Assembly (NCBI GenBank): GCA_020002185.1 | Contig: CM034533.1 | Span: 38,162,219-38,226,218 of the forward strand | Length of the DNA stretch: 64,000 nt | Direction: 5' to 3' | DNA from: Paraescarpia echinospica | Taxonomy: Eukaryota; Annelida; Polychaeta; Sabellida; Siboglinidae | Shown here: positions 34,590-48,100 of the stretch, one piece after another | Position numbering within the stretch: the stretch's first letter is position 1 | How the letters are laid out: every line of letters starts with the position of its first letter | Program-made: the position numbers and the translations under genes | Notes under the pieces: generated by a model | The model's input: only the letters and a program-made list of their open reading frames with translations | What the model was told of the DNA's origin: nothing | Databases searched by the model: none

Positions 34590-37500
34590 TATACAGTATA
34601 TATATATATATATTATATATATTATATATGGTGTGGTCCTATTTGTTCATTATATATATATATATACGTATATATATATTTGTATATATATATATATATA
34701 TACATGTATGTGTGTATATATATATATATAATTATTTATGTGTATATATATATATATAAATATACACGTATTACAAACACTATTAACCTGTGACACAAGG
34801 TAAAATATGGCGTGTGGCCGGGTTGGATGGGCTTATGATACAGTTAGTTTTCTCATTGGCGACCATGTTAACGTTTTGTTTGATTATAAGAAAACATGAC
34901 CTACAGAAATTCTTAAACTTCTCATCTGCTGTTATCATCATCTCATTGACATGCTGGTCGAGTTTAGTCAAAATCTAATATTTCTAGCTCTCGTAAAATG
35001 CCTGTATATGTGACATCTGTCAATATTTACGAATGCCGGCAAGCATTACTCCACCAAAGGGTCAAACAGGCAAATTGCTGCCAAATATCCTTCCACTTAT
35101 TCAAATCATCTAGAAATCCACAATTTTATAGTCAACACCTTCTACAATCACACCTGGAAATCTGACTACTCAAATGCACTTATGTCAGAGCAGATGAATT
35201 TTGTAAAAAAAATCATTTCTCAAAAATGCACTGCACTTTTTTGTAACGAAACAGGGAGTGTAACTGTATCATGAGCCCGGATGCATGAGCGACGCGGCAA
35301 CTGTAGATGGATGTGGAACGACTGCTCACGATTTCTTCAGAGCAAGGTGCTTTCACTCACCTTGGCATTTGTCCCCTGTGTAACCCATCCTGCACCGACA
35401 CTCGGAGTCTGAGCCTTTTATGATGCACACGCCCCCGTTCAGACAGGGATTCGGCCAACACGTCGAGGGTGATAAGTTATCTAGTGGCATGACATCTGCT
35501 AAGTCAACCTTTCCGGCATACAGTTCTTACTTTGTGCGTGTGCGCGCCTGTGTGCGTGCGTGTGCGTGTTCGTGTAAGGACCAGACACGTTTGAGGTATA
35601 CCCCGTTTTGTCATATAATGCCCGTACTACATGTGCTACGTGAACAAAATGTCTGTCCTTTCATTTTCATAAAGAACACAGACCAACGTACCTTGGGGCT
35701 CTGTACAATAGTTCTTCAGTTCGTACGAAACAGCCTTTTCTCTAGTATGAGACTGATGAATATACACTCGCTGGTCGGAATATATATAACACGGGCCTCT
35801 GTTTATTAAGGTTGCCCATGTACAATTCCCTTTGTAATCGCGAAAGCCAATGCAGTAGTTTGTACAATCTCTAGGAGTTCTTAGATCCAGTATTCGGCTT
35901 TCCCACGCTATATTGCTAAGTTTCCTGTCAACATGCGCGGCGAAGATAGCAGTACAATCTACAAATTGAAGACGGCACGGGTATAAGCAACCAGCCAACG
36001 GCAAACTGTTGGCATATGATAAGATAAAACAAATATTGTATATTATATTACAATAACTAATGTCTGATATCATAATTAATGTAGGCTAGAATAACTATTG
36101 TAAGATATGCTATCTGATATAATTGTTAGTTATGTTATAAAATATATTGTCATATAATGTGCGCTTGATCAGACCACTACAAATAATTTTGATTAAAAAT
36201 GTATATTTATATAAACAATTAAGGTGCTAAGATATGTTATTAATAAAACGCAAATTATTGTCATAATCCTGCTTTCGAAACAGGTGTAGTGTGCCGAGTG
36301 TAGTCCCGGCAAAGAGTCGGTCTTTGAGGGTTGTCAGAAACCCCCTTTACCAAAAGGATATAAGCGAAGTAGAGAACACTCAAATAAGAGCGCTGAAACC
36401 CAGCAGACAACCAGATGGGTCTGTTTCTTTGGAACAAAGACGACATTAGGCAGACCTATGCGAAGTTTACACATAATATTATCTCAGTGACCTCAACAGA
36501 AATATACCAGATAAATTCATTAATCGATCTGCAAGTGAGAGGCCACTGTCTAAAACTACAGAAGAACTACTGACGCACCGACATGCGCAAACATTCTTTA
36601 CTAGTCATACCATCGACTCCTGCAATAAGCTTCCCGAAGAAGTAGCAGCAGCCTCATAAAGAACATTTAAGAACAATTTGTGGTCTCTGACCATCAACTA
36701 AAGGGGATTAAGCAACCAATTAAGTATACCAAGTACCCTGCGCGTAGGCGCATAAGCCCAGTAAAAAACATGACCTGCCATTTTGACAAATGACATGATC
36801 CTTATCCAACAATTGTGATGCCATGACAAAAGTGTGTTTTTGTTGTGTGTTATTGTTTTCCCGCAAATATTCGCTTGAACGTTTATTCATTTCGAGTTTC
36901 AATTTAAAAAATATGTGCTGGCACAGATCTGCAGAGGCTCGGCTCATATAATCTTATTTTCGAAATACTTTGTTCGATCTGGACGTTAAGAAAACTGTGA
37001 AGCCGAGAGGTTTTTGTAGTCGACTGTCTGGAATCTGTCATTCTGTTCACGGGTTCGAATCCAGTACTGGGAAAATTAATTGTTGTATTCTTCAATTCAA
37101 AGTCTATGCCCTGCTTATATTAGTAACTTAATCCTATATTCCTAATTTAAGTAACTGTTGCACTTGCGTTACAAATCAGATCAGTACAACGCATATATCA
37201 ATTGGCTTAAAGTTGAGTTATAAGGTTCAATAAATTCAACTTTTCCATGTATATTCTAAGCACACCCAATGAGTGGGAAAGAATGAGAAGGCGGATCGGG
37301 GTAAATCCCCTATGAATTCCACACTTCGACGAATTAAACACGTTACGGACCTATGCATATTATTAGCAGAAGACGTGGGCTTTCAATTCATGCGCAGGCA
37401 GTATATAAAATAGTCTACCTAATTGCGTGCATCGTCGGCAATGACGATTCAACAAACCATGAAGTTCCGTGGAACTTGGCGCAATAGCAAGTAGGCTATA

Positions 37501-39091
37501 TAATCTATGCCCTTGTGTCATTTCGACATAATTTCATACAGATTTTTGCAAATGTACACTTTTGGAATTATTTTTGCTGAAGTAATAAAAAAATCGTAGT
37601 TGTTATTGGCCATATTGAACTAGAAACGTGGATCGGTATATCCAACAGATACATGTAATGTTATGATAAATGTCTGGAATTTGGCAGTTATAAGTTCTAA
37701 CTTGCAAGTACGATTTTGATATTCGTCCACCACGAAATAACCATTTGGTTGGCCGCCACAGTAAACATTCTACGATTTATAAGCTTTTCGACATAGAAAG
37801 TTGATTTTAATGTCTAGTCCTACATTTCGTGGGTTATGGAATCCAATCTTGCCGTTAACATTAAATTTAATGTTTAATGTTGTATTTCGTTTGCTACAAG
37901 GATCATATATCCCTGAACAGATTTCGTATAATGGGTCATTCTCCCAATTCGGTACATATTGGAGTCCCAGAAACGTATGGTGCATTTTCAGTGTCCTGCA
38001 TATACCAAGGGCAATAAAACATCAGTTATGGGTATACATGTATGTTATCTTTATTAATTTATGTATTGTACAATAATTTTAGTAATTTGTGTTAAAAAAA
38101 ACTAAGTATTATATGATGTGGGTGGCAAAATTATCATGTCCCTGAATTTAAATCTGTGTCCTATGGTCTCGGTGGCAGCAACACGTTTAATGGTAATATT
38201 GTTTGATAATCATCACCATCTAATAAAATATCCCCAAAATATCTGACTTGGATCTGTTACTCTATAGTAATTTAACTAGTGAAGAAGCCCAGATCCTTGT
38301 GCAGTACCGCATTGAGCACCAGGTGGCAGCAGACTAAGACTTCCTTAAATGGAGAGAAGGTATGTGCTTCTGTCTGTCTTAATATGGATTAAAATACACC
38401 TTTTTAGTATCGCATGCAATAATATAATTATAATTTGTCAACACTGTTACCCAAAAATAAGTATTATGTAACCATCATACCAAAGCACTACTCACTCTTG
38501 TTATGGCAATGCACTGCACTGTGGCGGGAAACAGTGATTAAGTGATAATATGGCTGCATGAACTGCTGTATTAGATGCATTGCCTCATGGTTGTCAACCC
38601 TGTTACTGTCAACTATGTTACCTATTCATGGTAACAGGGTTGACTTGATGGTAACATGGTTGACATCAGTATGCCATTATCATGGTTTATGATATATTCT
38701 ATCTACGAATGCTTGCCATTTTTTAAGTTCATTCGTATTTAGACAAATCTAAAATGAACGGTGTTCTTTCACTTTGTTCACAGTGACAACCATGCCATTG
38801 TCTGCAGTTGAAAAACAAAGGCCGTATCGTGCTCGACGGGATGCGAATCCAGAACGGAGACAAATATATCTAAAAAAAGAGCGGCTGGCATGGGAAAAGA
38901 AGAAGTCAACTGGAAAAGTGAAACAGATTAGTGAACTGTCAGAAAGAACCAAGCGCAGTGTACGGAAGCGGTGGCGAGATGCACTAAGGAGGTCAAGGGG
39001 AAAAGATAAAGAGGCGCATCTAACACCTCCAGCTTCTCCCCATGCTACAAATGAACCATCAAATTCATCAGGTTCAAGGTAAATGTGTGTG

Positions 39092-39188
<97 letters not shown>

Positions 39189-42100
39189 TAATATACACCA
39201 GTGACACCAGATACACACTCGTACATACACGTACACACTTGTTCGCTTCTCGTTATATTGTATTACCTCTGTTTTCAAAACATTGTTTTATTTGCTCCAT
39301 GTCTTTCTAGAATGCAGTGCTAATGTGTCCTCCATTTGCAGACAGCGGAAGCAAGTCCAGAAAAGGCGTAGTCGACTGGCTGCAAAATGTTACCGAGATT
39401 TGAAAAATTCAAGGAAGGCCATTATCAAGCAAGAACGGTTGACCGCAAAATACAAAAAGCGTTACCAACGGGCTCGACAGGCTGTTCTGGATGGCAAAAG
39501 GAATACACCAAGAACCAAAACGAGAGCACTGTTAAGACACCTGCATGTTCCGAAGCATGTCAGAAAGACGTTAGAGTTTCACCATGCCCTAACAAACGAC
39601 TTGAAGGATACCTACAGGCAAGCCAGATCCGAGAGGGGACGCCAGCAGTGTGTGAAAATAGTGACGGTAAGAATTGTCAAGCGGTACTGGATGCAGCGAT
39701 TGGCTCAAGACGTATTAGGATTTTCAAGAAAACGGTGGTACAGCTACAGTGGTACGAAAAATAAAGACAAAAGGTACACATTTGAGCGGCAAAAGAAAGC
39801 TAATGCTGCAGGAGAAGCGTTGAAGACATCCGTAATGGACTTCCTGTGCAGAGATGACAACAGTCGCGTCACACCAGGCAAGAAACAGACGATCACACGA
39901 AACAAAAGGAAGCTGCAGAAACAACTCCTCACTGATTCTCTGTTGAACGTTCACCGAAAGTTTCTTGCCGAGTACTCAGACAGGATGATCTCTTACTCCC
40001 TGTTCTGCAAACTACGCCCATTCTGGGTAGTGCATCCCTCACTGGATGATCGCGATACGTGCCTTTGTAAGACACATGAAAACCTTGCCTTTATGGCAAA
40101 TAAGCTCTACCATGTGGACATTCTGCAAACAAAGAACATAGAGCAGTTAGCTGACAGCATCAGCTGTGATCCGGCATTAAAAGCTTGCATGTACGGTGAA
40201 TGCCAGACTTGTAAATACGCTATTCCAGATGTCAACCAGTTTGATCAAGAAGAAGAGGTAAGCTACACCCAGTGGCGTACCGTTGCAGAGCCTCTTGACA
40301 ATGAACGCACGTTCAATGTCACCAAGAAAGTGGAAGAAACAGCAACAAAGCAAACTCTGCTAGAGCGATTCCAAAATAGCCTAAGCAAGTTCAGACGGCA
40401 CGTACACACGATCAGGCACCAGTTTTTGGTTTGCCGAGAGCTGCGAAGAAATCTATCATCTTCTGAATGTGTGATTCACGGAGACTTTTCTGAGAACTTC
40501 TGTTGTAAGTTCGGAAGTGAGATCCAGTCTGTCCATTTCGGTGGATCACACAAGCAAGTGACGCTACACACGGGCGTTCTGTATGTAGGAGATGTGGATC
40601 AACCGATCCAATTCTGCACATTGTCCCCGTCCAAACGGCATGATCCGACTGCAGTTTGGACATACCTTGCGCCACTGTTTCATTACATGCAAGTGAGTCA
40701 TCCAGACATCGAGATCCTGCATTTCTTCAGTGATGGTCCGACGTCCCAGTACAGACAGAAGATAAATTTCTTCCTATTCAGCAGAAGGATTTTTGACATG
40801 GGCTACCAAGCAGGGTCATGGAACTTCTGGGAGGCAAGTCACGGAAAGGGGGCCCCGGATGGCATCGGAGGTGCCATCAAGCGAAAGGCCGACAGATTAA
40901 TCAGCCTAGGGCATGACATCCCTGACGCAGCCCATCTATACAGGGCACTGGTCCCGGAAACAACGATCAAGCTCTTCTTCGTAGAGGCAGATGACGTGGA
41001 AGAAGCAGCCGTCCCTGAGAACGTACCAGCAGTGCAAGGAACCACGAAGCTACACCAAGTCATCAAACTGGTTCGTGGCACGATCAAATATCGCGATGTC
41101 AGCTGTTGTTGCAACATCCCTGAAGCACTGAATTGCATGTGCTACGACGTCAAGGAATTTACCTTCCCTACCAGAGTGCAGCCAGTTGCCCCTGCCAAGC
41201 CTCCAGTCACACTGACCACCGGGTTCCTCTTGCGCTGCCTGCTGCTGATGTACAACTTGTCACACAAGTACAACAGACCAGTTCTGCGAAGCCTGCCGTT
41301 CCTACACAGCTGTCACTGCATCCCGACTTAGTTCCAGTAGAACAAGTTGACGAACTAGATGAACTTCAGGGGAAATGGTGCGTTGTGAAGTATCAGGGAA
41401 ACATCTATCCTGGTATTGTCACTGACATCGATGACGTGGACATTGAAGTCAAATGCATGAACAGCGTGGGTCCGAACCGGTTTTACTGGCCACATTATCG
41501 GGATGATGTTTGCTGGTACACAGTTGAAGATGTCCTGTTTCTCATCCCTGAACCAGAGAAAGTTGGGAGAAGGCACGTCCAGGTTCTGCCACATCTCTGG
41601 GAGCTCATTCAGCAGTATTTACACTCTGCTTGACTCTGAGATTAGGGACGGCTGCATAGACATCTACTCTTGTTTGTACTATGGTGCATGTTTATGGGTA
41701 CAACATTTCATAATCTGTGCTACCTATATAGTTATAATATGATAGCAATGATGGTGTATGAGTGTGCGCTCTAGCTATAACTCCACTAGAATACAACAAT
41801 CCATAGTATTATATGTTAAACGTAACCATTGTTTACACTTTTATTATTTTAGTGTCAACTCTGTTACTGCCAATTAAGTCAACTCTGTTGCCGGTACTAC
41901 CAATGTATAAACACTCGATTAGCAGTTATGGTGTATGCTTTTGTGCACTATATATAACTACACTAGATTGCAACAGTTCATTGTTTTATACGTCTTATTT
42001 AGCTATTGATTACGATTGTGTTATTTTAATGTCAACTCTGTTACAGCCAAGTCAACTATGTTACTGCTAAGTCAACTCTGTTACTATCATTAATAATGTG

Positions 42101-45100
42101 TAAACATATTCACGTAATACAGGTATGGCAATTGTTGTCACATATCCATATGTGTCTAGTGTCACGTTTCTGAACAGTGAAATATAGTGCGTATTGCTTG
42201 GCAGGGTCACATTGAATCACGATGTGATAGGTCCTTTCAAGAATGCACGTGCACTAAAAGGCAGCGTAAACTTATCAAATTTAGCACAAAATATTTATCT
42301 AATTTTTTTTAACGATGCGCTACTGGACTAGGGACACACAATTATTATATTAGCGATATCATAATGGATGCTGTAAGACAAATACATACCACACTAGGTG
42401 CTCAGATGTCAGTAACAGAGTTGACAGAGGCATATGTGGCATGTGCACTTCTATATTAAATTACTCCACAATGCATATAGTGTAAGCCTGCACATTTTGA
42501 AAATAAGTACTCCAATGATGTTTGATCGAATAAATACGTTTTTTTCGATTATTGTAGTAGTTTTGAAAAATGTGAAAATAATTCGACAATATGTACCGAA
42601 TTGGGAGAATGACCCTAATAATAATCACACAATTGTCTGCTACGTTTAGAAAACATGGCCTCCGAATGAATCTGGAGAAGACTGACGTGATGTGAATAGG
42701 TGAACAGGACGTGGATCTGTATGTAGTTGTTGACGGAAATACCATCTATCTAGTGAATAGCGTTACTTGAGCGATACAGAGTGTGATGGTGGAATGGAGG
42801 AATTAGTAAGGAAACAACGGGAGGGAGCAAGCAGGAGTGGCTGGGTGGAAGGCATTACGTGGGACAGAAAACTGAAGAAACAACAGTAAGGAACACTGTT
42901 GAATATATGCGTGTAATCAGCCTCTGTATACAGGTTGGGAACACTGGCACTGCTAGAGAGACAGGAGGAGGAAATACAGGTAGCAGAAAACAACTGGGTC
43001 AGAAAATATTGCAAAGTAACTCGAGAAGATAGAAGGAAGGCGAAAGAATTGGGAGAAAAATAGCACATGCAAGAGCACCTAAAATGAAACTAATTGGAAG
43101 CAGAATGAGTTGGTAGTGCTAATATATTCAAAGAATGAGCGAGACAGCCTGTAGAAAGAGCATGGAAAGCAGAAGGGGGTGGCAGAAGTAGAAGACCGAA
43201 GCTCAGATGGAACGACAGCGTCAATCGGAACCTTAGGAGGGCAGATGGAAAGAGTAAAACAATGGAAGATCATTGCACAGGACAGACTGAGACGGAGAGG
43301 GTTAACAAGCGAAGCGGGAAAAAATGTATTTTGTGGTGGGTGCGAGCGTGCATGCATGCGTGCATATGATTGTCTTCATAAATAGTGTCTTTTTAACATC
43401 GACAGTGCTCTTTTGGAATATTGCCCGCAGTGGAAATTCAATAAAACAACGTCCTGATATGAAACAAATGTAGATGTCAACTCCCACCAGGACATTTGTA
43501 CGTAGATTCGTTATATAACGATCGGAATTTAATATTCCCTTTGTTTTACCAATAGGAGTCATATTGCTCATGATTCGCGTCGATTACTGAATGAAAGTAA
43601 GCAACAATTTAGAGCAGATCATCACAGCCACATTGAGAGGTGTTTGACAATAAGCCGACGTTGGGGTATTCCCGCGATATTAGGCGCCCAAACCCCATTA
43701 GCGAAGGTCAACATTCTTATAATTAGATCGTTTGTTGGTTTAGCGTGGGTCTGTGGCTTTTGGTATTGACCGACTCTTATTTCGTAAAACTATTTCATAC
43801 AAATGAATTGGGTCTCTTGAGTGTTTCGTGTTGAGCACTTTGCTCAAAGTGATTCCGATATATACAAATTATGTGCCGTCATTAACACAATATTTCTTTA
43901 TTTTGTCCATATCTCAGTTGGTATTTGGACCAACACAGATACTCTTAAGACGGTATCTAAAATGAGATGCACATACCGATGCTCTTTTGGGCAAGCAATT
44001 GTGAGAATGCTTTTATCACAGAATGCACAATAGTTGGCCAATGTGGCATAAACAAAAATTTGTACAAGACAACACATCTCTACACAATTATATTGGTGCT
44101 GATTTCGCATGGCATCTATTTTCTTTTTTGTGCATAAACAATTTAAGTACATGTTTGGTTGATATTTCAGGGAGGTGTTTGCTGAATTATGCGCTTCCGG
44201 AATAATTTTTAAAGAGAATAGCATGACTTTGGCAAGAAGGGAGAGGATTATTTGCTACGAATCACACTAATCTTGTCAAATGTTGACTGTTGGTAAATTG
44301 CCTGAAATATTTATAAACATTGTTGACGTGACAAACATTGCCTACTTTCACAGAAAACTCCTTCTGAACCAACAGGGCATTCGCACGTGAAACGACTTGC
44401 ATAAAGTCCAACTTCTCTGCAGGTTCCGTTATGTTGGCATGGGTTAGAATTACACGCACTTTCAACTGAAAAAGAACAATCGTAATAAATAGACTGGGAC
44501 AACAGCGCAAGGGTCGAGCCAAGAAAACATACACTAAACACCCGTGTATTACGTAAACATGTTGAACGTTGGTGTGATTGTGCAAGAGTTGCTTCAAAAT
44601 ATGTATATTGGAAGTGTTCAAGTGAAGCAACAAGTGTATAGTAACGTTCAGTAAGATATTTGTTATAATTATTCATAACTAATATAATAAAATGGTAATT
44701 TGCCAACGATTCTCGTCCACTCTTCGTTAAGATGTAATGAACTGAGACACCTTAATTAGGGAATCGTCCGAATAGAATGTGGATTGACAAAATTAGAGCG
44801 CAGTATGCTAAGAGGACATATGTCTTTTAAACTATTGAATGGTCCTTAAGACACTGATAAGCAGTTTTCATACTTAATGAAGGCAGTAGAACCAAAGAGA
44901 GAACGGTGCACCGTTGGGTAAGGAACGATAAAGGTTGGATATGAGAAAGTGTTCATTCTCAAATTAACTAATGATTGTGGTGACGTTTATAACGTTGTAT
45001 ATATTGCATATACAAATAGAACTTGCGTATATCTGATAAGGGTTGGTTGTAAGAAAATAGTAAATTGTTGGACTCTCGATTACTCAAAACCAAGGCTTTA

Positions 45101-48100
45101 TTGTCCACGCATATTTTGTTATTTTTACGTTTAAAATTTGACGAAATATCACAAAAATCTTCACGCTTTGTTATGTCATACACAATTTAAAACAACAAAC
45201 GTTACAGTTAAAACTTTATTTTTTAGCTGTGACAACTCCACAATTTTGTGAATATTGCAAAAAACACAACAGTCCTAGCCAATTTGTCAACGTTGCAGAC
45301 TGCACCAAATAAAACAATGAAGATCGTCTTATTCTTATTGCTGCACACAGAACCAAATGTCATCAACATAATACAAAGATTTGGAGGTGCCACATCATAA
45401 CCCACTAAAACATATGGAAATTTAGCAAAAAAAACACAAAATACAAAATTGTCCTAAATCGGCATTTTAGTAAGACATATCGCGTGACGTCGGGACGGAT
45501 GGAATGACGCGTCAAGTGTTGGCGGAGGAAGACGGCAGCGGTCGGGGGAACGACACGTGTGACACATTGTTTATTCACAGCTCGGTTGCTTTCCCCCACC
45601 TTGGCATTTGCTACCAGCATATCCTTTCGGGCAAAAACACTTGGCCCATGTCAACCGGCGCCGCTCCGAATCGTACATAACCTCACACGAAGCACCGCGT
45701 AGACATTTGTTCGGTTTGCATGGATCCTCTGTTGCATTAAGAATTTATTAAACGACCACAATTGTAAATATAAAGCTTTGCGGTTGGACTCACGCTTCAT
45801 TGTTGAGAATAAGCCTATAGCTAGGTCGTCTGTGTGTATGTATGAAGTGCGTGTGTGCGTGTGTGCGTGTGTGCATGTGTGCGTGCGTGCGTGCGTGTGT
45901 GCGTGTGTGTGTGCGTATGTATGTATGCATGCATGTAGTTACGTATGTAGATATGTATGTATTTATTTGTGCGTGTACGTGCGTATGTGTATATGTGTGT
46001 GAGTGTGTATGTATGTATGAATGTATGCATGTATATATAAATATATAACACATATATATATAGGGTTTAATTTTGTTAGTTAAAAGGTAGAACAAGTGGA
46101 CGGCATGTAATGGTCAGCTTAATACACTCTATTATATTTTGTAACAAGCCAGGTATGGTGGCGTTTGCTAGAAATAGACAGAGCTTTGCCAGCAGTGACT
46201 AGTAGACTGAGCAAGGGACAGTTGGAGCTCGGAGTTGACCGTTATAATGGCAGGCTAGAAAACGTTTGGCAAAGTGGAGGCTCCACGTAACTAGGTATTT
46301 ATTGTGTGGGAGAAATAAATCGTACTTCTGGTGGAGTGGCCCACACAAGGAATATGCCAGTAAAAACAACAATCATAATAATTTCGCACATGACTTTGGG
46401 AATGTCATGCACGGCTATTAATACAGATAATACGAATTTGAAAAGATGACTACCTGCAACCAGTAGGTACCTCTACCATTAACTAACAGCCTTATACCTA
46501 ACCGGTTATAATATGCGCAGGTATATGGTCGATTCTCACGAAAGGTGGGCGTTTTCGTATTTTTTTTTTAAAACGTGAGTAGGATGTTTAATGATAAACT
46601 GGCAAACCTTCTCAAACCTGATTACGAAGTACGATATTTTAGCTACAACGACCGCAAACGTTGTTTGGCTAGGCTCAGAAGCAGTATGTTCATATTTGGT
46701 TTTTTGTAATGTAAAATTAAACAATATTCACACAGCATGCAATTTGTAAGCTAGGATTTCATACAATACATATATATAAAAGTAGACTTGATTCCACATT
46801 CCACTTGATCTTATGAAAGACCATTGACAATGGAAAACCTTATTGTTGGGACAATAATTCCGCGAATGGGTAACATATGATATTTTATAAAGTCGTAAAA
46901 AAATGCATATCCATTCGACTACTCTTAAAATGTCAACACTGTCTACAGTTACGTAGATTAGAGAAACATATTCAGTAGACATATAGTATAAGGTCTAAGG
47001 TAGATGGACATGTATTGTTTTTCTTGGTATTGTGTGGTTCGGTCGATGTTCAACCACTCGAAAGTGTTCCCATATACATACGAATAGTGTCCATACAACA
47101 TGCACGGTGTTAAAATGGGAATGAGGAATAGTGATGCCATGTGGTGTTGTTGACTTGTACTACACTGGTAGAGTGGTTAGAGACTGCGAATCAAACGAAA
47201 TCGACCAGTACGAAGTGAGTTTTTATAATTTTCTGACAACTTTTGTGCTTAAATGAATTTGTAATTTTGCTGTACAGGTATTACTTATAAGCAATGCGGG
47301 TTTATAAAATACTAAGCGTTTAGGCGTTAATCGCATGCAAGCTTGTTTTGAAACAAATATGCTTCGCGTGAGCGGTAAATACAGCCAGTTTACCTTTACC
47401 GATACCTGCGTTAATGCCGATCTGAAGATGATTGTTGTATGGATACGGAGCGATATGTTTGAAGTCAGATTGGTCAACTTAGTTGCTCCGCTGTTATAGT
47501 TCATATTGTTAAGCATTTCCCACAATTGTTTCTGTATTGGTGCAAAATTAAGAAGAAACAGTGTGTTTAGATGAAGAAGAAAATACATAATTCCTAGTGT
47601 CTATGTTTTGAATGTACGCTAGCTATTTGTATGTAGTATATTGCAAGGGTATTGTCTTTCTGATACATATTGCTTATTTTCACCATACACTTAAAGAATG
47701 CCACCGAAACGAGTGCCCACTGCTGAGCAGAGGAAGAAGGGTGCGGCTGCATCAAAACGGTGGCGGGAAAAGAAGCATCAGGTGAACCCGGAATATGGAA
47801 AGAAGGAGACGGAGCGAACAGCTGTGCGTGTAATTTTGTTTTATAAATGTGTAATCAGAAGTGGTGAAAAAAATCAACATCACATTAATTATGATAATTA
47901 TTCATATGTGTATATTCTACAATTGATTTTAATTAGTGTATGCTTTGCATATATTTCAGCCATTTAAGTGTAATTATAAATGTGTAATGTAGTCATACGG
48001 TTAGCTATCTATTGAATAATTTAGGGTTTTTTCCTTTTTTCACAGAAATACAGAAAGAGAGTCTCAGAGATTTCGAAGGAGGCAATCGCGCACCAAAGCT

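Larger units (their letters stand above)
37933..42615 (+). mobile_element. DNA transposon 1: 4683 bp, 29-bp perfect TIRs, TAAT target duplication
   Basis: The left end GGGTCATTCTCCCAATTCGG (continuing to 37961) is the exact reverse complement of the right end (42587-42615) for 29 bp. The bases just outside are TAAT on both sides (37929-37932 and 42616-42619). Inside are a two-exon transposase-like gene on + and a subterminal motif GTCAACYCTGTTACTG repeated at both ends in both orientations. The superfamily is not assigned: the 4-bp duplication TAAT and the protein do not match a type I can name with confidence. Confidence 0.88.

Noticed and set aside
35003..35090. + strand [19 protein letters not shown], faintly like an FBXL4-type sequence
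   Set aside because: Only about ten residues are suggestive, and the frame breaks soon after, with no exon boundaries.
36985..37075. Functional tRNA gene
   Set aside because: The B box is perfect but no acceptor stem or clean anticodon stem can be drawn; it is treated as SINE-like.
37770..37985. - strand ORF ([11 protein letters not shown]...) with an acceptor-like AG upstream, considered as a terminal exon
   Set aside because: The upstream half is the terminal inverted repeat of transposon 1, which also yields YVPNWENDP at the other end. The remaining part has no recognised domain.
38749..39216. 155-codon - strand ORF with poly(His-Thr)
   Set aside because: It translates the (GT)n microsatellite and the antisense of the first transposase coding exon.
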